NCBI GenBank assembly: GCA_016288255.1
Contig: JAEEYS010000094.1
Location: forward strand, 1-8,570
Direction of reading: 5' to 3'
From: Bacillota bacterium
Lineage (GTDB): Bacteria; Bacillota; Tb-RUG-66
Length of the DNA stretch: 8,570 bases
Below, piece by piece: positions 1-5,968 of this stretch. The number at the start of each line of letters is the position of its first letter. Within the stretch, counting starts at the first letter, position 1. Made by a program: the position numbers and the translations under genes. A model generated the notes under the pieces. The model saw only the letters and a program-made list of their open reading frames with translations, was not told the DNA's origin and did no database searches.

Positions 1-196
1 AATAATCCTCCAGGGCAGGATATTTTACAAACAATTTTTCCGTTACTTTATTCACATTGGCATCGGTAGACTGCGCGCTTAAAATCGTCGCGATCAAAAG
101 CTCCAACGGCTTTTGATAAATCAAAGAACATGCGGAATCTCCATAGGTTTCATCCAAAAAATCAAGTAAAAACGCGACCTTTTCTGCTACTTCCAT
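1..196 (-). CDS. nth: Endonuclease III, N-terminal part (runs off left edge)
   Basis: This is the 5' part (65 codons plus one base) of a DNA glycosylase/AP lyase that in this family removes oxidised pyrimidines and nicks the abasic site in base excision repair. Seen directly: the minus-strand translation from the ATG at 196 begins MEVAEKVAFLLDFLDETYGD and contains LLIATILSAQSTDANVNK at about residues 33-50, the signature helix region of Nth (E. coli has a near-identical LLSAQATD block with the lesion-contacting Gln). The helix-hairpin-helix, the catalytic Lys/Asp and the expected C-terminal 4Fe-4S cysteines lie outside the window, so completeness cannot be judged. The start is set by AAAGGAGG 10 bases upstream. 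The first 10 bases overlap the end of polX in another frame, which suggests translational coupling. MutY or another HhH-GPD glycosylase is a less likely alternative, because the SAQSTDANVNK block is Nth-like. Confidence 0.93.
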   Translation of the reverse strand, partial: MEVAEKVAFLLDFLDETYGDSACSLIYQKPLELLIATILSAQSTDANVNKVTEKLFVKYPALEDY

Positions 197-1899
197 CGTT
201 TCATGACCTCCTTTAACTGTGCTTCCGGATATGTATTGACCACATCCTGTTTTGTCATCATGCCTTTTCTCGCCATATTGACCCCATAGGCCGTATTGTA
301 AAAACAGCTTGCGCTGTGGGCGTCCGGATTGATGCTGATTCTAATGCCCAGCTCCCGAAACCGCTCAAAATACCGCCAATCCGCGTCCAGCCTCTGCGGA
401 TTCGCATTCAATTCTATCACTACATTATTTTCTTTTGCCGCTAAAAAAATCTTTTCCTGATCAAAGTCATATCCGTCCCGAGATAACAGCAGTCTTCCCG
501 TCATGTGTCCCAGCATAGTGGTATAAGGATTCCTTAACGCCTCCAAAAGCCGTGCGGTCTGTTCTTCATAGGATAGCCGAAACAAATTATGGATCGAGAC
601 CACCACAAAATCCAACTGCTCCAAGAGGCTGTCCTCATAATCCAAAGACCCATCTCTTAAAATATCCGACTCCACCCCTTTTAACAGCACAATATCCGAA
701 TTTTTTTCATTTAATCGATCAATTTCTTCCATCTGCCGTTTTAGCCTGCCCGGCTTCAGCCCATTGGCATAAAAAGCGCTTTGACTATGATCCGAAATAC
801 CGATATACGAATACCCAAACCGCCGACCCATCGCTATGATCTCTTCCAGCGTATTGCTGCCGTCGCTATAAACGGAATGAACGTGAAAAATCCCCAATAA
901 GTCCTTTTCCTCTATCAATTTCGGGATTTGATTCTTTTCTGCCAAGTCCAATATCTTTTTATCTTCCCGAAGCTCCGGCTCCACATACTGCAAATGAGCC
1001 GCCTGGTACAGTTCTTTTTCTCCAAGGGCGGATGACCCTTCTGCCAAATATCCCATCACCCTATGCCCTGCTTGCTCCATTTTGTTTTTCCATTCTTCCG
1101 CATAGATCCTGCTTCCGGTATGGATCGTTTCCGCCACAGGATATTCTTCCGGCAGCACAAAAATCATTTCCGCTTCGATTCCCACTTTTAAAAACACCGT
1201 TAAGCTTCGTTCTGTTTTTGTCAGGACTTTTTCTATTTCTTTTAATTGAGACAATTTTTCCAACAAGACTCTACGGCGTTTTTCCTCACAAACCACCAAA
1301 TAAGACAGCTTTTGGATGATCTCGTTTTTTCTCCTTATCTCTCCCGTGACCGTTGCCCTTTCTCCTTTGATCAAACGCTCTTCGATCTGTTTTAACAAGA
1401 AATAGCAGTCATCTATGATTTCCCAGTATAAGAATTTCCCCCGATTCTTTTTTAAAACTTCGATCTTTTTGATGATCCTCTGCTGTGTCTTTTCCCCGAA
1501 TCCTTCCAACTCCAAGAGTCTGTTCTCTTTAGCGGCATACTCCAATTCTCCCACGGAAGCGATCCCCAGCTCCCGATACAACAGCCCGATCCTTTTGCTG
1601 CCCAGCCCGGGTATCTTCTTCATTTCCAAAACGCTTTTCGGCACCTCTTCCAATAACCGATCATAATAAGGCAAAGATCCCGTCATAACCAAAGAAGTGA
1701 TTTTTTCTCCCAGCGCTTTTCCGATCCCCTTCAAAGAGGTGATCTTTCCCTCTTCCACCAAAGCTTTGAGATCTCCGTCATAGGCTTCCAAAACTCTTGC
1801 GCCCTGAAAATACGCATTCGTTTTAAAAGGATTTTCTCCTTTGATCTCCAAAAGAGTCCCTATCTCATTTAAAATATGAACGATCTCCTGTTTATCCAT
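187..1899 (-). CDS. polX: PolX-family protein: degenerate polymerase domain fused to an intact PHP nuclease domain
   Basis: A 570-residue protein, the usual length of bacterial PolX, counted from the ATG at 1899. Family members fill short gaps in base excision repair and carry a PHP domain with 3'-5' exonuclease and AP-endonuclease activity. Helix-hairpin-helix motifs lie near residues 56-67 (LKGIGKALGEKI) and 96-107 (IPGLGSKRIGLL). The polymerase palm follows at about 180-300, with GEIRR at 186-190 where the family has GSxRR. The family DxD motif aligns to KLS, with Lys197 and Ser199 replacing both aspartates; the third acidic position is Glu, near 244. TGS (261-263) and the linker PELRED are kept. 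The PHP metal ligands are all visible: H339 and H341 (HVHS), D346, D370 and H371 (SDHS), E410, H437 (SIHN), H465 (GHMTGR), D526 and H528 (PDAHS). I infer a nuclease with a dead or very weak polymerase. It is preceded by the radical SAM gene (18-base gap) and overlaps nth. Confidence 0.93.
   Translation of the reverse strand: MDKQEIVHILNEIGTLLEIKGENPFKTNAYFQGARVLEAYDGDLKALVEEGKITSLKGIGKALGEKITSLVMTGSLPYYDRLLEEVPKSVLEMKKIPGLGSKRIGLLYRELGIASVGELEYAAKENRLLELEGFGEKTQQRIIKKIEVLKKNRGKFLYWEIIDDCYFLLKQIEERLIKGERATVTGEIRRKNEIIQKLSYLVVCEEKRRRVLLEKLSQLKEIEKVLTKTERSLTVFLKVGIEAEMIFVLPEEYPVAETIHTGSRIYAEEWKNKMEQAGHRVMGYLAEGSSALGEKELYQAAHLQYVEPELREDKKILDLAEKNQIPKLIEEKDLLGIFHVHSVYSDGSNTLEEIIAMGRRFGYSYIGISDHSQSAFYANGLKPGRLKRQMEEIDRLNEKNSDIVLLKGVESDILRDGSLDYEDSLLEQLDFVVVSIHNLFRLSYEEQTARLLEALRNPYTTMLGHMTGRLLLSRDGYDFDQEKIFLAAKENNVVIELNANPQRLDADWRYFERFRELGIRISINPDAHSASCFYNTAYGVNMARKGMMTKQDVVNTYPEAQLKEVMKRWK
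207..214 (-). promoter_or_regulatory. Ribosome binding site for nth, inside polX
   Basis: AAAGGAGG lies within the last codons of polX, 10 bases before the ATG at 196. A nearer ATG (204-202) is in the polX frame and hits the polX stop after a few codons, so the ATG at 196 is the functional nth start. The site places nth initiation within the polX termination zone. Confidence 0.8.
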
Positions 1900-1906
1900 G
1901 GTACCA

Positions 1907-1913
1907 CTTCCTT
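1907..1913 (-). promoter_or_regulatory. Ribosome binding site that fixes the polX start
   Basis: AAGGAAG stands 7 bases before the ATG at 1899. The in-frame TTG at 1917 would lengthen the protein by six residues, but it directly abuts the TGA of the upstream gene and has no purine-rich SD before it, so it is not preferred. Confidence 0.7.
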
Positions 1914-1917
1914 GCAA

Positions 1918-3636
1918 TCACAGTCTGATTTTTTGAATAACGCCTTGATCAAACAGATAAAACACCTCTTCTTCCCGATTTCCTTCCAAGATAGCAATAG
2001 AAAAAGGTTCTATCCGTATTTTTTTATAGATTTCTTTTGCCGTAAGCCCTTCATAATGCCTCAGATACTTCTTGATATTTTTTTCTTCCTTTAAAAAATC
2101 AAAATATCGTTTTTTATCCGCTTCCATATCCTTTTTCAAATACGCCGGCAGATCCAGATCTTTGTTAAAAAGAAGCATATCCGCCTTTAATCGCTCCAAA
2201 AAGATACTATCTTCCGGAGCGCATTTTTCCGTAAAAAACATCAATAAGATCTGAAAAAGGCCCATAGGGCTATGACTTACTTTATCATATCCCTTTTCTT
2301 CAAAATACAGAGATAATCTATCAAAAAAAGAAAATGGCGTAGAAAAATAAGTTTCCATCAAATAAGGAAGACTGTAGGGAAACCGCCCAGAATTATAATA
2401 TTTTTCCAAAACGTCCTCTACCCGTTTCAGTTTCAGCAAGTCTTCATAACTCATCTCATTGCTTTTCAGCACTTCATACGGCGCGTAAGGTGAGTATACA
2501 TACCCGTATTGCTTTTCTCTTTCCTTGAGTCCGGATCCCTTTAACAGCTTTAAAAATCCAAGCTGCAGGGCATGCGGCCTCAGAGAAAATATATCATTAA
2601 AGGATTCTTGGAATCGGTTATAATCCTCAAAAGGCAGTCCCGCGATCAGATCCAAATGCAAATGGATATTGCCGTATTCCCGCAGTATATTTACCGTTTT
2701 CCCCAATTTTTCCAGATCCGTTACCCTTCTGATCTCCTTTAACGTGGGCAAATAGGTGCTTTGCACACCGATCTCGAATTGAAACATTCCCTTCGGCACT
2801 TTTTTTAAAAAGTCCAATGTTTCCTCATCCAACAGATCCGCGCAGATTTCAAAATGAAACCGCGTTTTTTGATTGTGCTTCACAATAAACCGAAAGATCT
2901 CCAGCGTAAAATATTTATCGCAGTTAAAAGTCCTGTCCACAAATTTGATCAGCGGCACTCCCGCTTCCATAAAGACCGCCAGATCCTTTTTAATCCGTTC
3001 CATGGAAAAAAAGCGTACGCTGTGTGTTGTGGAAGACAGACAGTACTGGCATTGAAAAGGGCACCCTCTGGAACATTCATAATAGATTATATTCTTTTTA
3101 CCCAGTGCTTCTACCTGAAAAGCAGCCATAGAAGGGATCTGATCCAAACGCTCTATAAGAGGTCTTTTGGGCTCCACCCGGATCATTCCGTCTTTGCGAT
3201 AAGCCATTCCCAAAACGCCCCCAAAATCAGAATCCGATCCAAAGCGGGACACCAGCTCATGAAAAGTCTCTTCTCCCTCTCCCATGACAACAACGTCGAT
3301 ATAAGGGTATTTTTCAAGCACTTCCTGCGGATCAAAACTGACTTCCGGCCCGCCCAGAACGATCAAAAGCTCCGGATAGATCAGCTTTAGCAGGCGGCAC
3401 AGCTTCAATGTCTCCTCATAATTCCAAATATAGCAGGAAAATCCCACCATATCCGCCTTTTCTTTTGCGATCTGTCCCAATATCTTGTCCATGGGTTCAT
3501 TGATGGTATATTCCCGGATCAAAATATCCTGCTTGAGCGGCAGCGTATATTGATACAAGTATTGCAAAGCCAGATTGGTATGGATATATTTCGAATTTAA
3601 AGATGTCAGCAAGATCTTCTTTTTCTCTCTTTTCAC
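1918..3636 (-). CDS. B12-binding domain radical SAM protein (DUF4080-like)
   Basis: A 572-residue cytoplasmic protein of the large cobalamin-dependent radical SAM class; the exact reaction is unknown. The N-terminal ~140 residues look like a Rossmann-type B12-binding domain: ILLTSLNSKYIHT at 8-20, VGFSCYIWN at 64-72, VLGGPEVSFDP at 93-103 and VMGEGEETF at 117-125. I do not see the classic DxHxxG lower-ligand motif, as in many radical SAM relatives. The radical SAM core follows, with the CxxxCxxC cluster motif at C192, C196 and C199 in SRGCPFQCQYC, then FEICADLL (262-269), FEIGVQS (287-293) and LIAGLP (330-335). The region after about 370 resembles the DUF4080 tail. The start is GTG, with GAGGTGG just upstream. 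It is the first gene of the second transcription unit, followed after 18 bases by polX. Methylthiotransferase or P-methylase functions are possible by superfamily but not supported specifically. Confidence 0.9.
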   Translation of the reverse strand: MKREKKKILLTSLNSKYIHTNLALQYLYQYTLPLKQDILIREYTINEPMDKILGQIAKEKADMVGFSCYIWNYEETLKLCRLLKLIYPELLIVLGGPEVSFDPQEVLEKYPYIDVVVMGEGEETFHELVSRFGSDSDFGGVLGMAYRKDGMIRVEPKRPLIERLDQIPSMAAFQVEALGKKNIIYYECSRGCPFQCQYCLSSTTHSVRFFSMERIKKDLAVFMEAGVPLIKFVDRTFNCDKYFTLEIFRFIVKHNQKTRFHFEICADLLDEETLDFLKKVPKGMFQFEIGVQSTYLPTLKEIRRVTDLEKLGKTVNILREYGNIHLHLDLIAGLPFEDYNRFQESFNDIFSLRPHALQLGFLKLLKGSGLKEREKQYGYVYSPYAPYEVLKSNEMSYEDLLKLKRVEDVLEKYYNSGRFPYSLPYLMETYFSTPFSFFDRLSLYFEEKGYDKVSHSPMGLFQILLMFFTEKCAPEDSIFLERLKADMLLFNKDLDLPAYLKKDMEADKKRYFDFLKEEKNIKKYLRHYEGLTAKEIYKKIRIEPFSIAILEGNREEEVFYLFDQGVIQKIRL

Positions 3637-3640
3637 GATT

Positions 3641-3647
3641 CCACCTC
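3641..3647 (-). promoter_or_regulatory. Ribosome binding site for the radical SAM GTG start
   Basis: GAGGTGG sits 4 bases before the GTG at 3636 (7 bases from its GAGG core). The surrounding CTGAGGTGGAA is identical to the 11 bases before the murB GTG start. Confidence 0.75.
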
Positions 3648-3665
3648 AGTCAATCTACTCTTTTT

Positions 3666-3694
3666 ATTATACTATACTTTTTCAAAACAAAAAA
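3666..3694 (-). promoter_or_regulatory. Putative promoter of the radical SAM-polX-nth unit
   Basis: A perfect TATAAT lies at 3671-3666 on the minus strand, about 30 bases before the GTG, implying a leader of about 20-25 bases. The -35 position at 17-base spacing is only a T-run (TTTTTT at 3694-3689), so the -35 is poor. It lies just downstream of the murB terminator, where a new promoter is expected. The -10 box is what I see; activity is inferred. Confidence 0.55.
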
Positions 3695-3747
3695 CCGAAA
3701 TCCCAAAGAGCTGCACCCCGATCGGCTCTCTTTTCTCTATATAATAC

Positions 3748-3777
3748 AAAAAGTATGGGAATATTTCCCATACTTTT
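3748..3777 (-). terminator. Intrinsic terminator after murB
   Basis: AAAAGTATGGGAA and TTCCCATACTTTT form a perfect 13-bp stem (3777-3765 with 3761-3749) around a 3-base loop. Read on the minus strand, the stem runs straight into a T-tract (TTTTT, then GTATTATAT). It begins about 22 bases past the murB stop. The plus strand also ends in TTTT, but no plus-strand gene arrives here, so the minus-strand role is preferred. Confidence 0.85.
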
Positions 3778-3799
3778 GACCTGTCCAGAAAACGATTTT

Positions 3800-4705
3800 T
3801 TATTCTTCTCCAATGATCTTGACTTCCGGTTCCAAGAGCACATTGTTTTTTTCTTGCACTGTTTTTTGGATATACCGGATCAGATCCAAAATATCCTGCG
3901 CCGTTGCGTCTCCCTTATTGATCACAAAGCCCGCGTGTTTTTCCGATACGGCTGCTCCGCCGATCTGATACCCCTTTAATCCTGCGCCTTCGATCAAAGC
4001 GCCGGCATAATATCCCACCGGCCGTTTAAAGGTAGACCCGGCGCTGGGATAATTTAACGGCTGTTTATCCCGTCGTTTTTGGTTCAAAACATCCATTTTT
4101 TCTTTGATCTCTTCGGGATTTCCTTTTTCCAGTTTCATAGTCGCTTCCAAAACGATATCTTTCTGAAAACTGCTGGTCCGATATCCCAGTCCCATATCTT
4201 CTTTTTCCACCAGTCTCACATTTCCTTGCCGATCCATGACTTTTACTTGGTACAGCACATCTTTCATTTCACCGCCATAGGCGCCGGCATTCATGATGCA
4301 GCCGCCTCCCAAGCTTCCCGGGATCCCGCTGGCAAACTCCAGTCCCGTCAAAGAGTAGTCTAACGCCGTCTTTGCCACTTGGGACAGCAGGGCGCCGGTC
4401 TGCGCCTTTAAGAAAACGTCTTCCACTTCTATTTTACTGAACCGTTCTCCTATCACGACCACCAAACCCCTGATCCCCTTGTCTCTGACCAAAAGATTGC
4501 TGCCGTTTCCGATCACGGTCACCGGCACAGCGTATTCTCCCGCCAAACGCAAAAGCAGTCTGATCTCTTCTTCCGACTGAGGTTCCGCTGCCACATCCGC
4601 CGGGCCGCCCACTTTAAATGTCGTATATTCCTTCATAGGAAAATCTATCTTCACATCCGCAATATGTTCTTGTATTTTCTGAATGAATTCCGTCAAATTT
4701 TTCAC
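3800..4705 (-). CDS. murB: UDP-N-acetylenolpyruvoylglucosamine reductase
   Basis: A 301-residue cytoplasmic FAD enzyme that reduces UDP-GlcNAc-enolpyruvate to UDP-MurNAc with NADPH, the second committed step of peptidoglycan synthesis. FAD-binding features are visible: TTFKVGGPADV at 28-38, VIGNGSNLLV at 64-73, and SGIPGSLGGGCIMNAGAYGGEM at about 126-147. Catalytic features are LGYRTSSF (Arg176), NYPSAGSTFKRP with the general-acid Ser224, and the C-terminal LEPEV with Glu294. Length and motifs fit the Firmicute type II enzyme rather than the longer E. coli type I form. The start is GTG; its SD overlaps the TGA of the lipoprotein gene, so the two are probably translated in tandem. An intrinsic terminator follows. 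uvrC and murB occurring close together is common in Firmicutes; the lipoprotein between them is less expected. Confidence 0.97.
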   Translation of the reverse strand: MKNLTEFIQKIQEHIADVKIDFPMKEYTTFKVGGPADVAAEPQSEEEIRLLLRLAGEYAVPVTVIGNGSNLLVRDKGIRGLVVVIGERFSKIEVEDVFLKAQTGALLSQVAKTALDYSLTGLEFASGIPGSLGGGCIMNAGAYGGEMKDVLYQVKVMDRQGNVRLVEKEDMGLGYRTSSFQKDIVLEATMKLEKGNPEEIKEKMDVLNQKRRDKQPLNYPSAGSTFKRPVGYYAGALIEGAGLKGYQIGGAAVSEKHAGFVINKGDATAQDILDLIRYIQKTVQEKNNVLLEPEVKIIGEE

Positions 4706-4709
4706 TGTT

Positions 4710-4716
4710 CCACCTC
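4710..4716 (-). promoter_or_regulatory. Ribosome binding site for murB, overlapping the upstream stop codon
   Basis: GAGGTGG is 4 bases before the GTG at 4705. Its first two bases are the last two of the TGA that ends the lipoprotein gene (TGAGGTGG), so ribosomes finishing that gene stop on the murB SD. Confidence 0.75.
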
Positions 4717-5887
4717 AGCTAATTATTTTTTCCAATAGCGGCATGCTATTTTTCCGTATACTACTATTATATTTCAAAAAAATACTTTTTAAAGTATATT
4801 GTTCAAAATAATATAAATCTGTTTTCGGCGGCTCTTCAAATCCTTTTTGCGCCAAAACGACATATTCTCCTTTTAAGAGGCTTTCTCCCTCTTCTCCCGC
4901 CAGTTTTTTGATCAGCTTCACACACATTTCTTTTTTTCTTTCCTCTGTTACCTCTTTTGATATCCCATACGCGCAAAACGCATCGCTAAAGGGCTTCTGT
5001 ACCGCTTCCCCGCCCGTGTCGCTTCCCGGAAAAAAGAGGACTCCAAACCCTACGCCTTCCTCTTTTAGCGTTTTTAACATCGAGATATCTGCCGATATCA
5101 TCGCTGCTTCTTCCTTTCTAAACCGGCCCAATACCACCGCTTTCGCTTCCTTGCCAAACCCGGGATGGAGGCAATCTTTTCTCATGGCAAGCTTCTTGAT
5201 CCGCATTTTGCTTTCTTCCGTTAAGTTTTCCTCTTTTTTATCCCTTGTCGCTATGACCAAATTCAAAATATGGTCGCTTTCTATATCCGGCATAGAAAGC
5301 CCGTAAACATCCGTTTTTCCATCTTGATCAATATCCAAGGTCAAGGCTTCGATATAGGTCATCAGATCGTCATAAGACAATCGATTCCCTTTCGGTATAG
5401 CAAGGCCCCTTTCCTGTAACATCTTTTTATGATATACCAAAACCGGCGCCGCCATATAAACAGGATACCCGTAATACTCCTCTCCCTGTTTTACTATACT
5501 TAACGCCGCTTCTTTCAATTTTTGCTCTTCTACATATTCCGTGATCGGCTGACACAGCGCGAAACTTTCTTCTTTATCGGTCAAAGGCAAAATATCCGGC
5601 ACCTGTTCCATCGTCAAAAAGTCATCCTTTCCTTCCATGGTGACCAAATTGACATAAACGCCGGGATTTTCTTTTTCAAACGCTTTGATCCGTTCTTTTA
5701 CATATCCGAACCTGCCCTTATCCCTATATCCCATCCTGGGATAATCGCAGATCGTGATCATCACTCTATCTGTTTCAGACTTTTTTTCTTCCTCTTCTTC
5801 CACTGCGATATAACAGCCGGACAACACAAACAGAAAAAGGACATAAAAACAAAAAAGGGTCATCCATCTCTTCTTGCTCTTTTTCAA
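4715..5887 (-). CDS. Orphan extracellular solute-binding lipoprotein (family 1-like)
   Basis: A 390-residue predicted lipoprotein resembling the substrate-binding component of sugar-type ABC importers. The N-terminus has a basic start (KKSKKR), a hydrophobic segment at about 9-22, and the lipobox LSGC with Cys25 as the likely lipid-attachment site. An acidic linker (EEEEEKK, about 30-36) follows. The body has features common in these proteins: VKERIKAFEKENPGVYVN at 63-80, VPDILPL, EEYYGYPVYMAAPVLVYHKKML at about 136-157, and DIDQDGKTDVYGL at 185-197, whose Asp-rich loop could bind calcium. Homology is inferred from this pattern; the ligand is unknown. The start is TTG at 5887: an in-frame stop lies three codons upstream, GAGGTG is well placed, and the next Met (residue 9) would remove the basic n-region. 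No permease or ATPase gene is in the window, so it may work with a distant transporter or as a sensor. Confidence 0.8.
   Translation of the reverse strand: MKKSKKRWMTLFCFYVLFLFVLSGCYIAVEEEEEKKSETDRVMITICDYPRMGYRDKGRFGYVKERIKAFEKENPGVYVNLVTMEGKDDFLTMEQVPDILPLTDKEESFALCQPITEYVEEQKLKEAALSIVKQGEEYYGYPVYMAAPVLVYHKKMLQERGLAIPKGNRLSYDDLMTYIEALTLDIDQDGKTDVYGLSMPDIESDHILNLVIATRDKKEENLTEESKMRIKKLAMRKDCLHPGFGKEAKAVVLGRFRKEEAAMISADISMLKTLKEEGVGFGVLFFPGSDTGGEAVQKPFSDAFCAYGISKEVTEERKKEMCVKLIKKLAGEEGESLLKGEYVVLAQKGFEEPPKTDLYYFEQYTLKSIFLKYNSSIRKNSMPLLEKIIS
4766..4793 (-). promoter_or_regulatory. Possible internal promoter for murB
   Basis: TATAAT at 4771-4766 with TTTAAA at 4793-4788 (16-base spacing, 4 of 6 matches to TTGACA) lies about 60 bases before the murB start, inside the AT-rich 3' end of the lipoprotein gene. 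An inverted repeat, ATACTTT-TT-AAAGTAT (4782-4797), covers the -35. AT-rich coding sequence can give such matches by chance, so this is tentative. Confidence 0.3.
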
Positions 5888-5892
5888 TATTT

Positions 5893-5900
5893 CTCACCTC
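5893..5900 (-). promoter_or_regulatory. Ribosome binding site supporting a TTG start
   Basis: GAGGTGAG lies upstream of the TTG at 5887, with 7 bases from GAGGTG to the start codon. With the in-frame TGA just upstream, it makes TTG the best initiator of the lipoprotein gene. Confidence 0.7.
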
Positions 5901-5917
5901 AACAGAAAGTATCTGTT
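5901..5917 (-). other. Small stem-loop abutting the lipoprotein SD
   Basis: AACAGA and TCTGTT form a perfect 6-bp stem with a 5-base loop (TACTT) that ends exactly where the SD begins. It is short and AT-rich, so stability is low. It is not followed by a T-tract and is not a terminator. The rest of the 5888-5968 gap shows no convincing promoter, so the lipoprotein gene is probably read from upstream. Confidence 0.3.
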
Positions 5918-5968
5918 CTCATTCTATGAAGGTGATCTTTGGATTATTTCCTTTTCAAAGAGCCTCTT

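Noticed and set aside
1900..1917. TTG at 1917 as the polX start
   Set aside because: It abuts the upstream TGA and lacks an SD. The ATG at 1899 has AAGGAAG at 7 bases and gives the usual family length.
2854..3390. Plus-strand open frame of 178 codons
   Set aside because: It lies wholly antisense to the radical SAM gene, has no recognisable motif, and its composition reflects the reverse of purine-rich codons.
3700..3740. AAGAGAGC/GCTCTTT imperfect hairpin on the minus strand between terminator and promoter
   Set aside because: It needs a G-T wobble and a long loop, and no T-tract follows; probably chance.
3740..3745. Plus-strand TATAAT box
   Set aside because: It has no -35 partner and there is no plus-strand gene downstream; it is in the AT-rich tail of the murB terminator.
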